Source of the DNA: Bacillota bacterium
Lineage (GTDB): Bacteria; Bacillota; UBA4882; UBA10575
Reading direction: 5' to 3'
NCBI GenBank assembly: GCA_012521315.1
Contig: JAAYMP010000158.1
Location: forward strand, 1-7,926
Length of the DNA stretch: 7,926 nucleotides
Of this stretch, positions 1 to 5,827 are shown in pieces. Each line of letters opens with the position of its first letter. Position 1 is the first letter of the stretch. The notes beneath the pieces are model-generated. The model had not been told where the DNA came from and searched no databases. It saw only the letters and a program-made list of their open reading frames with translations. The translations under genes and the position numbers were made by a program.

Positions 1-1777
1 CCAATAAAAGGACTGGCCCCCACAGACTATAGGCGATCAACCCTAGATTCATCCGGATTTTCCGTCCCGCGATCGCCGCAATCCGTTCCCAGGCTCCCAA
101 ACGCAACAGACGGAGCGCATTGTGAAGATGACTTGTCCCCCCTAGGCCGACGCCGAACAACTGGACACCCAACCCCACCAAGAGGCAGGAGGAGAATATG
201 AACCGGTTCCACCTGGCCGCCGTCAACGGTTGCAGCCGGCGCATGATTAGCACCGCCGCATAGCCAAGGGCCACCCCGCCACCGAAATTAGCCCCCCAAA
301 GCGGCGAAATGACCAACATGACCACAGTTCCCAACAGCAGGCCGCTCCACTCCCGCCATGGCGCGTGGAGGAATAGCTCGGTGGTCCCCAGGAGAAAGGA
401 GCCGAGCAAGATCCCCAGATATTCGTTGCCCAAACCGTAAAAGCGGTGTCCCAATACCGGGCTGGGCCCGAGCAAGGAAGAGCGCATTAATTTAGCCCCA
501 AAAAGCAGGTCAACCAGGATCGCCAAGGCCATCCCAATGAAAAGCCTGCGGTAAGCCAGCAACCTGGTGGGTCCCCACCACCGGAGCAGGGCCCAAAGGC
601 TGCCGCTCCCCAAAACAAGAAGGAGGGCAAGGAAAGGCAGATTGGCAATGCGCAACGGCGCCACCAGGAGCAGGGTGAAAGGAAAAGCGGCCACCACCGG
701 CAAAAACGCCCTGGTAAATTTGGTCAGACGCCGCCACGGCGTCAGTGGCATCCATAACGCCAAAAACAGCAGGAAGATCAGGAAATAAACGTAAAGGCGG
801 AGGATGATCATCCTTTGGCGCAGATTGATCCCCCAATAAAGCCGTTCCTCCTGTAGCGCCGACCAAGTTCCGTCCGTCGTCCAGGAGTCACCGGTTTGCC
901 CCGGCCTTTCGCCGGTCAAGTCGTTAATTAAAGCCACCAGGTCGCCTGCGGTGATCAGCCCCGGTTGCCGGGTGGCCGAGGACGTTAACAAACCCGGCCG
1001 CGCCCTTTTCCGATCTATTAGTAACGGTAGAAATGGAAGATCGTTCCCGTCCGCCGTCGCGGAAGGCGCCGCCACCAAAAGCATGATTGCCGTCTTCCCA
1101 GGAGGAGCGGCACGAAGACGGGCAAGAAAGGCATCAATCCGCGCGAGGGTCGCCGCCCGTTGCCGCTGCCATTGGGCCTCCGCCATCAGGCCGCGGTAAG
1201 CTTCCAAGCGTTCCAGGTCCCCGGTCTCCACCAGAATGACCTCGGTGGTGGGGAGCAAGGTGAGGACCAAGTCGCCAAGGCGCTCGTAATCGGTGCGAAA
1301 ACCGAAGGGAAAGGTTGGATCGGACCGTAAAACCCGTCCGTCGCTAATCTCGATGTCCACCGCCCCGTAGGCGTCCGCCAGCAGGTTTTTCGCCGACCGG
1401 TTCGGTTGCCAGGGGAGATCCGCATTCCCCAGAAAGGCCGTGCGTTTTCCGGCTTGACGCAGACTGGAGCCGATCAGCCCGCCGGCCGCCTCTTCCCCTC
1501 TGGTCCCGCCGGAGAAACCCCCGTTTAAAACCGGGTAAACCTTTTCCGGGGTCAAACGCCCCGCAACTTGGAGCATAACCAGACCAACCTGTCCCTCTGT
1601 TAATAACCACTGCAAATAAGGGTAATCCGCCGTATTGAAATCGGAAAAATCAACCCGGGTCAAGTTCACCATAACCAACTTGGCCGCCGGGACCTGAGCG
1701 GCCACCGGGATGGAAAACGTCAAAACCGCCAGTGAAAAAAGGAGGGAAAACCATCGGTAACCTACATTTTTGATCAT
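1..1777 (-). CDS. Signal peptide + alkaline-phosphatase-like domain + polytopic membrane protein (3' end outside window)
   Basis: This reading frame is open from the ATG at 1777 to the left edge (592 codons, no stop seen), so the C-terminus lies outside the window. Residues 1-27 form a signal peptide or first membrane segment (basic start, hydrophobic core, VAA before Q28). Residues about 31-300 look like a divergent alkaline-phosphatase-superfamily domain: an opening strand (KLVMVNLTRVDF), YPYLQWLLTEGQVGLV near 53, FLGNAD at 115-120 and GLLTSSATRQPGLIT at 262-276 followed by DLVALINDL. From about 323 onward there are roughly eight or nine hydrophobic segments, with conserved-looking motifs GLGNEYLG (448-455), PLWGANFGGG (492-501) and RKIRMN (572-577). 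The usual metal-binding Asp of the first strand seems to be replaced (N38), so catalysis is doubtful. The layout resembles large uncharacterised membrane proteins of Firmicutes that I recall, but I cannot name a function. It starts 26 bp after the AI-2E-type gene, so co-transcription is likely. GGAG lies about 13 nt upstream of the ATG, a loose spacing; the signal peptide supports this start. Confidence 0.85.
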   Translation of the reverse strand, partial: MIKNVGYRWFSLLFSLAVLTFSIPVAAQVPAAKLVMVNLTRVDFSDFNTADYPYLQWLLTEGQVGLVMLQVAGRLTPEKVYPVLNGGFSGGTRGEEAAGGLIGSSLRQAGKRTAFLGNADLPWQPNRSAKNLLADAYGAVDIEISDGRVLRSDPTFPFGFRTDYERLGDLVLTLLPTTEVILVETGDLERLEAYRGLMAEAQWQRQRAATLARIDAFLARLRAAPPGKTAIMLLVAAPSATADGNDLPFLPLLIDRKRARPGLLTSSATRQPGLITAGDLVALINDLTGERPGQTGDSWTTDGTWSALQEERLYWGINLRQRMIILRLYVYFLIFLLFLALWMPLTPWRRLTKFTRAFLPVVAAFPFTLLLVAPLRIANLPFLALLLVLGSGSLWALLRWWGPTRLLAYRRLFIGMALAILVDLLFGAKLMRSSLLGPSPVLGHRFYGLGNEYLGILLGSFLLGTTELFLHAPWREWSGLLLGTVVMLVISPLWGANFGGGVALGYAAVLIMRRLQPLTAARWNRFIFSSCLLVGLGVQLFGVGLGGTSHLHNALRLLRLGAWERIAAIAGRKIRMNLGLIAYSLWGPVLLL

Positions 1778-1803
1778 ATCTTAACCCATACTCCACTGTC
1801 AAT

Positions 1804-2832
1804 CTACTCGGGGCCAAATAGCACTTTTTTACAGTAATATTTCAAAAGCACCTGCAAGACGGCGCCGACCGGCACAGCGAAGACAATCCCGCCGAACCCG
1901 AAGAGCTCCCCGCCGATCAGGAGGAGAAAGATGACCACCAGCGGGTTTAAACCGAGACGCCCCCCAATTAGCCGCGGAACGATCACCACCGATTCGATCT
2001 GATTGACGATGAAGAAGAGGATGATTACATACACCGCCCGCCAGGGGCTGGTCTGGGCAGCCAGTAAAACGGCGGGAAAGGCCCCGACCACCGGGCCGAA
2101 ATAGGGGATCAGATTGAAGACGCCCGCCAGCGCCCCGATGAGGATGGCCAGGTCCACATGGAGAAACAAAAGACCGGTCGTCAGCAGCAGGCCAACCACT
2201 AACGAGGAGAGGGCCTGGGCGCGGAGGTACCCGGTGACCACCGCGATTACTTCAAAAACCACCACCCGTTCTTCGCCAAACAGCCGTTTACTCCAGGTGT
2301 AGACCATCGCTTTCAGGTTTTCCATGTCCTTGCTGAAGTAAAAAGCCAGCACCGGCACGAGTAGCAGAAACAGGACCTGCGAAAAGAAGGATAATAAAAA
2401 CGAGGCCAGGCGGAGGAGAAAATGGCGCAAGGCCTCCTCGCCGCGGTATAAAGCCTCATCCACCACATCCCGGACATTCTGGGGCAACGCAAACCGCTTA
2501 TACTCCTTGTTCAGCCGGGCAAACCACTCCTGGAGATCCCTGACGTAGGTCGGCAGTTTGGTCAGGGCCTGGTTTAAATCATCCAGAAGCCCGGGGAGGA
2601 AGTTGACGGCTAAAACCAGACCGAATACGGACATAAGAAAAAAAACGGTGACCACGGCGGTCAAACGGCGGGCCCCTTTCCGTTCAAACCACTTCACCAG
2701 CGGTTCGATGACAAAAGCGAGGAAGAAAGAGAGGAAAAAGGTGATTGAAACCCGGGGAAAAACAATTAACGCCAGAATGAACAGCGCTAAAACAGCGCTG
2801 ACGACCAGTAACGGCTGGATTTTACGGCCCAT
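1804..2832 (-). CDS. AI-2E family transporter-type membrane protein (UPF0118/PerM-like)
   Basis: This is a polytopic membrane protein of 342 residues, the normal size for the AI-2E/UPF0118 family. Hydrophobic segments lie at about 6-26, 29-47, 57-79, 142-166, 205-237, 240-260, 266-283 and 297-330. A more polar, helical stretch at about 81-140 is the family's soluble loop. Family signatures are clear: IPYFGP at 242-247, NQIESVVIVPRLIG at 277-290 and GGELFGFGG at 307-315. Members have been linked to export of the AI-2 signal or to Na+(Li+)/H+ antiport, and most paralogues are unassigned, so the substrate here is unknown. The ATG at 2832 has only a short AGGG four bases upstream, so initiation may be modest. 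It ends in TAG 26 bp before the next membrane protein gene and begins 54 bp after the small basic protein gene. Confidence 0.93.
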   Translation of the reverse strand: MGRKIQPLLVVSAVLALFILALIVFPRVSITFFLSFFLAFVIEPLVKWFERKGARRLTAVVTVFFLMSVFGLVLAVNFLPGLLDDLNQALTKLPTYVRDLQEWFARLNKEYKRFALPQNVRDVVDEALYRGEEALRHFLLRLASFLLSFFSQVLFLLLVPVLAFYFSKDMENLKAMVYTWSKRLFGEERVVVFEVIAVVTGYLRAQALSSLVVGLLLTTGLLFLHVDLAILIGALAGVFNLIPYFGPVVGAFPAVLLAAQTSPWRAVYVIILFFIVNQIESVVIVPRLIGGRLGLNPLVVIFLLLIGGELFGFGGIVFAVPVGAVLQVLLKYYCKKVLFGPE

Positions 2833-2863
2833 TTTCCCTGTACCCTGTCTTCACGGTCAGCGC

Positions 2864-2885
2864 GGGCGGAAACCCGGATCCGCCC
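2864..2885 (-). other. Intergenic hairpin between small basic protein gene and AI-2E gene
   Basis: Perfect 7-bp inverted repeat, GGGCGGA (2864-2870) and TCCGCCC (2879-2885), with an 8-base loop, placed directly after the TAG of the 69-residue gene. No run of T follows on the minus strand, so it is a poor intrinsic terminator. It may instead stabilise the 3' end of the upstream message or partly reduce read-through. It could also be chance in GC-rich DNA. Confidence 0.3.
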
Positions 2886-2886
2886 A

Positions 2887-3096
2887 CTAGCGAATTCGTC
2901 TCCGCAAAGGCAAAAGCTTGCCCCATAAACCTTCTTTACTCATCCCCCCAACCAGAGACAACAAGAAAGGCCTTACCCACGTCATAAAAGGATTCCGGCT
3001 GGCCGTCTTTACCCTTTTGCGGCCACGTCCCATCATCAGGCTAAGGGCGGCCCCCACGAGTCCGCTGGCCAGTAATCGACGCCACCGACGGTTCAT
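2887..3096 (-). CDS. Small, highly basic membrane-associated protein, unknown function
   Basis: This 69-residue protein is not recognised as a named family. The start is set by an excellent ribosome binding site, AAAGGAGG, seven bases before the ATG at 3096. An in-frame TTG at 3120 upstream would place that site inside the gene and is rejected. The protein opens with an Arg-rich stretch (MNRRWRR). A short hydrophobic, glycine/alanine-containing segment follows at about 8-22 (LLASGLVGAALSLMM), then a basic linker (GRGRKRVK), a second mildly hydrophobic segment at about 38-51 (MTWVRPFLLSLVGG) and an Arg-rich tail (LRRRIR). Net charge is strongly positive, and there are no cysteines or recognisable catalytic motifs. 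The strong binding site and location in a same-strand run of genes argue that it is expressed. It could be a membrane-bound small accessory protein of the adjacent transporter-type protein, but that is inference from position only. Confidence 0.7.
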   Translation of the reverse strand: MNRRWRRLLASGLVGAALSLMMGRGRKRVKTASRNPFMTWVRPFLLSLVGGMSKEGLWGKLLPLRRRIR

Positions 3097-3102
3097 CTGT
3101 TT

Positions 3103-3110
3103 ACCTCCTT
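3103..3110 (-). promoter_or_regulatory. Ribosome binding site deciding the start of the small basic protein
   Basis: AAGGAGGT on the minus strand is a near-perfect match to the 16S rRNA 3' tail and sits about six to seven bases before the ATG at 3096. It fixes that start over the upstream in-frame TTG at 3120. Confidence 0.8.
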
Positions 3111-3174
3111 TGTTAACCAATCTCCGCCGCTTCAGTCAGTAGTATCCCTGTTTGCCGCGATGATTAGCCGGTTA

Positions 3175-3203
3175 AAGATCTGGTAAACAAAACAGACCGT
3201 CAA
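3175..3203 (-). promoter_or_regulatory. Weak candidate promoter upstream of the small basic protein gene
   Basis: TTGACG (3198-3203 on the minus strand) matches the -35 consensus at five of six bases. A 17-base spacer leads to GATCTT (3175-3180), which matches the -10 consensus at only three of six. It lies within the 129 bp gap between the OsmC-family gene and the small gene. The poor -10 makes this a low-confidence call. Confidence 0.15.
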
Positions 3204-3225
3204 ACCCCAAACCAGCGCCCCCCGT

Positions 3226-3639
3226 TTAAAGCTCCTCAAAGGTGTATTCCGTCGCCACTTCCGCCTTCAAAGAACTCCGCACCGAACAGTATTTTTCCAT
3301 GGAAAGATTGATGGCGCGGTCGATCGCCGCCTCGTGGAGCCCTCTCCCCTTCAGGTAGAGGCGGATCTTGATTTTCGTAAAACCGCGGGGGTGTTCCGGG
3401 GCCCGTTCTCCCTCCAGCTCCATGCTGAAAGCGGACAGTTCGACCCGGGACTTTTGCAAGATCGACACCACATCGATCCCCATACACCCGCCCAAACCAA
3501 ACAGGACCAACTCCATCGGCGTCGGGCCTAAACCGCGCCCGCCGACCGCCGCCGAAGCGTCGGTGACCACCGGCCGCCCGGATTCACCCACGGCCGTAAA
3601 CCCCAAATGTCCATCCCATTCCAAACTGGCTTTCATCAT
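3226..3639 (-). CDS. OsmC family protein (thiol-dependent peroxidase type)
   Basis: The protein has 137 residues, typical for OsmC/YhfA-type proteins, which reduce organic hydroperoxides in the cytoplasm with a reactive cysteine pair. Both conserved cysteines are present: C52 in the helix motif GLGGCMGIDVV and C118 in MEKYCSVRSSL. The lead-in GLGPTPMELVLFGLGGC is the classic family signature, and the N-terminal strand MKASLEWDG is also typical. Family members act as dimers, but whether this one is an Ohr-like peroxidase, an OsmC or the less understood YhfA type cannot be decided from the sequence alone; the YhfA-like short form seems closest. Two tandem ATGs (3639 and 3636) follow a strong AAAGGAGG site. 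The second ATG is the better spaced (seven bases versus four), so the real protein may be 136 residues. A candidate promoter lies just upstream. Confidence 0.93.
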   Translation of the reverse strand: MMKASLEWDGHLGFTAVGESGRPVVTDASAAVGGRGLGPTPMELVLFGLGGCMGIDVVSILQKSRVELSAFSMELEGERAPEHPRGFTKIKIRLYLKGRGLHEAAIDRAINLSMEKYCSVRSSLKAEVATEYTFEEL

Positions 3640-3640
3640 A

Positions 3641-3650
3641 AAACCTCCTT
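3641..3650 (-). promoter_or_regulatory. Ribosome binding site of the OsmC-family gene
   Basis: AAGGAGGTTT on the minus strand lies just before the tandem ATGATG start. GGAGG is four bases from the first ATG and seven from the second, which favours the second. Confidence 0.75.
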
Positions 3651-3661
3651 TTCAATCAAGG

Positions 3662-3690
3662 ATAATAGCGCGAATTTAAACAAACGCTAA
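3662..3690 (-). promoter_or_regulatory. Candidate sigma-A-type promoter for the OsmC-family gene
   Basis: On the minus strand a good -10 (TATTAT, 3662-3667, five of six consensus bases) lies 17 bases downstream of a weak -35-like hexamer (TTAGCG, 3685-3690, three of six). Transcription would start near 3655, giving a short leader that still includes the ribosome binding site. The spacing is ideal and the local sequence is AT-rich compared with its surroundings, but the -35 match is poor. Confidence 0.35.
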
Positions 3691-3696
3691 TCCCTA

Positions 3697-3725
3697 ATCC
3701 GGCGCTTTACCCCGGCGCGCCGGAT
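3697..3725 (-). terminator. GC-rich hairpin after the ThpR gene, possible terminator
   Basis: Nine-base perfect inverted repeat, ATCCGGCGC (3697-3705) and GCGCCGGAT (3717-3725), with an 11-base loop. It starts six bases beyond the TAG of the ThpR-family gene. The stem is strong, but no clean T-run follows on the minus strand, so it may be an inefficient terminator or an mRNA-stabilising end. Its position, before a candidate promoter, fits a boundary between transcription units. Confidence 0.4.
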
Positions 3726-3730
3726 AAATC

Positions 3731-4309
3731 CTATTTACCCAGCTGATAGGTACCCAGCTCCCGGTAGAGCGGTCCCTCCGGCCTCAACTCGCTGGCAAAC
3801 AAAGTAAAGGCGGTCACGGTCATTTCCCCCGCTACCCCCCGGGTCAGCGTTTCCCGGTCGATCGCGACCGGCGGGCTTTTCACCCGCCCGAGCGTAAGGT
3901 GGGGGGTAAAGGGACAGTCGGGCGGCGCCACTCCCCTTTCGACGCAGACCGCCGTCACCCGGGCCGCCAAAGCCTTCAATTCTTCCTGCCCCTTTTCCAC
4001 CCCCAACCAGAGGACCCGCGGCGCTTTCCAGGAAGGAAAGACCCCGCCCGGTCCCAAGGTCAGGAGGAAGCTTCCCTGCCCGGCTGCGGCTTTCTGCAGC
4101 AGGGGATCGAGCTCCGTGACCAACCGCGCCGGTTGTTCGCCCAAAAAAAAGAGGGTGAAATGGGCTTGACTGGCGTCAACCCATTTGACCCCTTTGGTCT
4201 TGACCACATTTTGGGCGATAAAAGCCCCTACGGCCTGCTGTAGTTCGGAAGTTAACCGGACTGCCACAAACAACCTCATTGCGCCAACCCTCCATCCAGC
4301 CATCGTCAT
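3731..4309 (-). CDS. thpR: RNA 2',3'-cyclic phosphodiesterase (2'-5' RNA ligase family, ThpR)
   Basis: This cytoplasmic two-histidine phosphoesterase of the LigT/2H superfamily is predicted to open 2',3'-cyclic phosphates on RNA ends; family members were first described as 2'-5' RNA ligases. Both HxTx catalytic motifs are present, HFTL at residues 50-53 and HLTL at 137-140. The family start (MRLFVAVRL) and the C-terminal pattern ASELRPEGPLYRELGTYQL are also clear. Length (192 residues) is normal. The start is ambiguous. The ATG at 4309 has GGAGG six bases upstream and gives ten extra residues. The ATG at 4279 gives the conserved MRLFVA start and has GGAGG about nine bases upstream. A GTG at 4333 overlaps the previous stop but has no good site. 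I chose 4309 for its ribosome binding site. It lies about 20 bp after the metallophosphoesterase gene, so it is probably in the same transcript. Confidence 0.92.
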   Translation of the reverse strand: MTMAGWRVGAMRLFVAVRLTSELQQAVGAFIAQNVVKTKGVKWVDASQAHFTLFFLGEQPARLVTELDPLLQKAAAGQGSFLLTLGPGGVFPSWKAPRVLWLGVEKGQEELKALAARVTAVCVERGVAPPDCPFTPHLTLGRVKSPPVAIDRETLTRGVAGEMTVTAFTLFASELRPEGPLYRELGTYQLGK

Positions 4310-4315
4310 ATCTTT

Positions 4316-4320
4316 CCTCC
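4316..4320 (-). promoter_or_regulatory. Ribosome binding site favouring the 4309 start of thpR
   Basis: GGAGG on the minus strand, six bases before the ATG at 4309, just after the TGA of the upstream gene. It competes with a second GGAGG within the first codons that would serve the ATG at 4279. Confidence 0.6.
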
Positions 4321-4329
4321 GTGAACCTC

Positions 4330-5766
4330 TCACCTTTCGTCTCCTGCTTCCACCCCGGCCGTGCCGGGCGTGTTCACCATTGTCCGTTCCAAGATAAACT
4401 TCCCAGGCAAGCTGAAGACCTGAATCGAATCAACGGCGACCAGGTGGTACCGCCCGTCCTGCCGGGCAAACCGGAGCAAGGCCACGCTATAGGGGATCTT
4501 TTCGTTGCCGACGCCGCGGAGACCGGCCGCCCCGGTCGTTCCGGCGTTGACGAAGACCGTCCCGTTCTCCACGGTGATGGCCATCTTGTGGTCATGCCCG
4601 TACAGCACCACCGGAACCCCCGCCGAAAGGGGGGTCGCCAATTTCCGGTTGTGCACGGCCAAAAGATCGATCTCCCGGCCGGCCGTTGCCAGATAGGCCC
4701 GGAGGTTCTCCGCTTCCGCCTTCAACTCATCATCCCCCGGCATCAGGCTTCCCGTCCCGGTACCGGCCGGATCCGGCCACCCCGCAATCGTCAGCCCGTG
4801 CGTTTCATAGATCCGTTTGCTCATCACAATTACATTCTTGTACTTGCGCAAGCGGGCAACCACGGCGGCCGAATCATGGTTCCCCGGAACAAACAGGTAC
4901 TTCACCCCTAAATTGTTAATCTTCCGGTTCAACTCCGTCTCCAAAGCGGTACCGTAATCGGTTAAATCACCGGTGTCAATCACCAGATCCACCCCGAACC
5001 CGGCAATCACTTTTTCGATAAACTCTACCGCCGCCGGATTGTTATGGATATCGGAAACATGGAGGACTTTGACCTCCCCTTCGACGTTGGCCAACGGGGA
5101 AAGGGTGTTGACCCCGGCAAAAACCGTATTCATCCTGCCGGCCACTTCCGCCAGGCGGAGGCTGAATTCGGGGAGACGGTTCAACCCTTCTTCAATCAAA
5201 CCAAGCGCCCAGGGCGCAACCTCTAAAGCCCCTTCGTAACGGGGGTTTTTGAACGCTTCCTGGTCATAACCGACCACCACCCCGCCCATGATGAACAAAA
5301 CCAGCAGGACCCCGACGCCGGCCATCCGCCACTGTGCCGCCAAGCGGCGCTCGCCAAAAAGGAGACCGGCCAGGAGACCGGCAACGCCGCCCACCAGGCA
5401 TAAGTAGGCGATAAAATAATAAAGGTAATCCCGGATTTTCACCAAAAGGCCTTCAAGGTAAGCCCGGGAAGCGCTGACCCCGAGGAGCTCGTGTTGGAGC
5501 AGGGGCAGATCAATCCGTTCCAAAGTGGCGGAGAGGACGACCGGCCACCGGTGGGTATGGGCTTGAATCTCACCCAGGGGCGGGATCACCAGACGGCTTT
5601 CGCCCGGCCAGCCCCAAGCAAAGGCAAACCGGACCGCGAAAGGACCAAATTCCGCCTTCATCCCGCCAAAGGCGGCCAAACCGATCCCAACGGTAACCAT
5701 CGCCAGCAGCAAGAGGCGGATTTGCTTCCCCTTTGGCCCGAGTTTGATCTGCTTCAACTTCTGCAT
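4330..5766 (-). CDS. Membrane-anchored metallophosphoesterase (calcineurin-like)
   Basis: The protein has 478 residues. The C-terminal part (about 231-440) is a complete calcineurin-like phosphoesterase domain: DIH at 239-241, GDLTD at 266-270, GNHD at 295-298, VH at 371-372 and GHDH at 390-393. All metal ligands and the catalytic histidine (H297) are therefore present, and an active two-metal phosphoesterase is expected. The N-terminal part carries three hydrophobic segments, about 17-36, 114-137 and 148-166. Basic residues lie before the first (KLKQIKLGPKGKQIR) and between the second and third (GERRLAAQWR). By the positive-inside rule this puts the N-terminus and that loop inside, and the catalytic domain outside the membrane. 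The substrate is unknown; relatives act on phosphodiesters or phospholipid head groups. The ATG at 5766 has AAGGA only two bases away, a tight spacing. The gene follows the FtsH-like gene by 61 bp and ends about 20 bp before thpR. Confidence 0.92.
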   Translation of the reverse strand: MQKLKQIKLGPKGKQIRLLLLAMVTVGIGLAAFGGMKAEFGPFAVRFAFAWGWPGESRLVIPPLGEIQAHTHRWPVVLSATLERIDLPLLQHELLGVSASRAYLEGLLVKIRDYLYYFIAYLCLVGGVAGLLAGLLFGERRLAAQWRMAGVGVLLVLFIMGGVVVGYDQEAFKNPRYEGALEVAPWALGLIEEGLNRLPEFSLRLAEVAGRMNTVFAGVNTLSPLANVEGEVKVLHVSDIHNNPAAVEFIEKVIAGFGVDLVIDTGDLTDYGTALETELNRKINNLGVKYLFVPGNHDSAAVVARLRKYKNVIVMSKRIYETHGLTIAGWPDPAGTGTGSLMPGDDELKAEAENLRAYLATAGREIDLLAVHNRKLATPLSAGVPVVLYGHDHKMAITVENGTVFVNAGTTGAAGLRGVGNEKIPYSVALLRFARQDGRYHLVAVDSIQVFSLPGKFILERTMVNTPGTAGVEAGDER

Positions 5767-5827
5767 CGTCCTTGCCCCAACTTTCTATCCGGTCCGGTTG
5801 TTACGGCCGTTCCCGTCCCCCGACCGT

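Noticed and set aside
510..1610. Several short minus-strand frames (510-866, 1186-1425, 1344-1610)
   Set aside because: They are out-of-frame shadows of the continuous 592-codon frame that runs from 1777 to the left edge.
2887..3120. Longer version of the small basic protein starting at TTG (3120)
   Set aside because: The strong AAAGGAGG site would fall inside the coding sequence; it is correctly placed for the ATG at 3096.
3236..3487. 83-codon minus-strand frame within the OsmC-family gene
   Set aside because: It is a shifted frame of the OsmC-family gene with atypical composition; the two catalytic cysteine motifs are in the other frame.
4279..4911. Long plus-strand open frame (210 codons) opposite the metallophosphoesterase
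   Set aside because: It lies antisense to the well-supported phosphoesterase domain, has Pro/Arg/Gly-rich composition typical of the reverse strand of GC-rich genes, lacks recognisable motifs and has no good ribosome binding site.
5767..5827. Possible terminator in the gap between the FtsH-like and metallophosphoesterase genes
   Set aside because: Only short palindromes such as ACGGCCGT are present, with no stable stem followed by a T-run; read-through is more likely.
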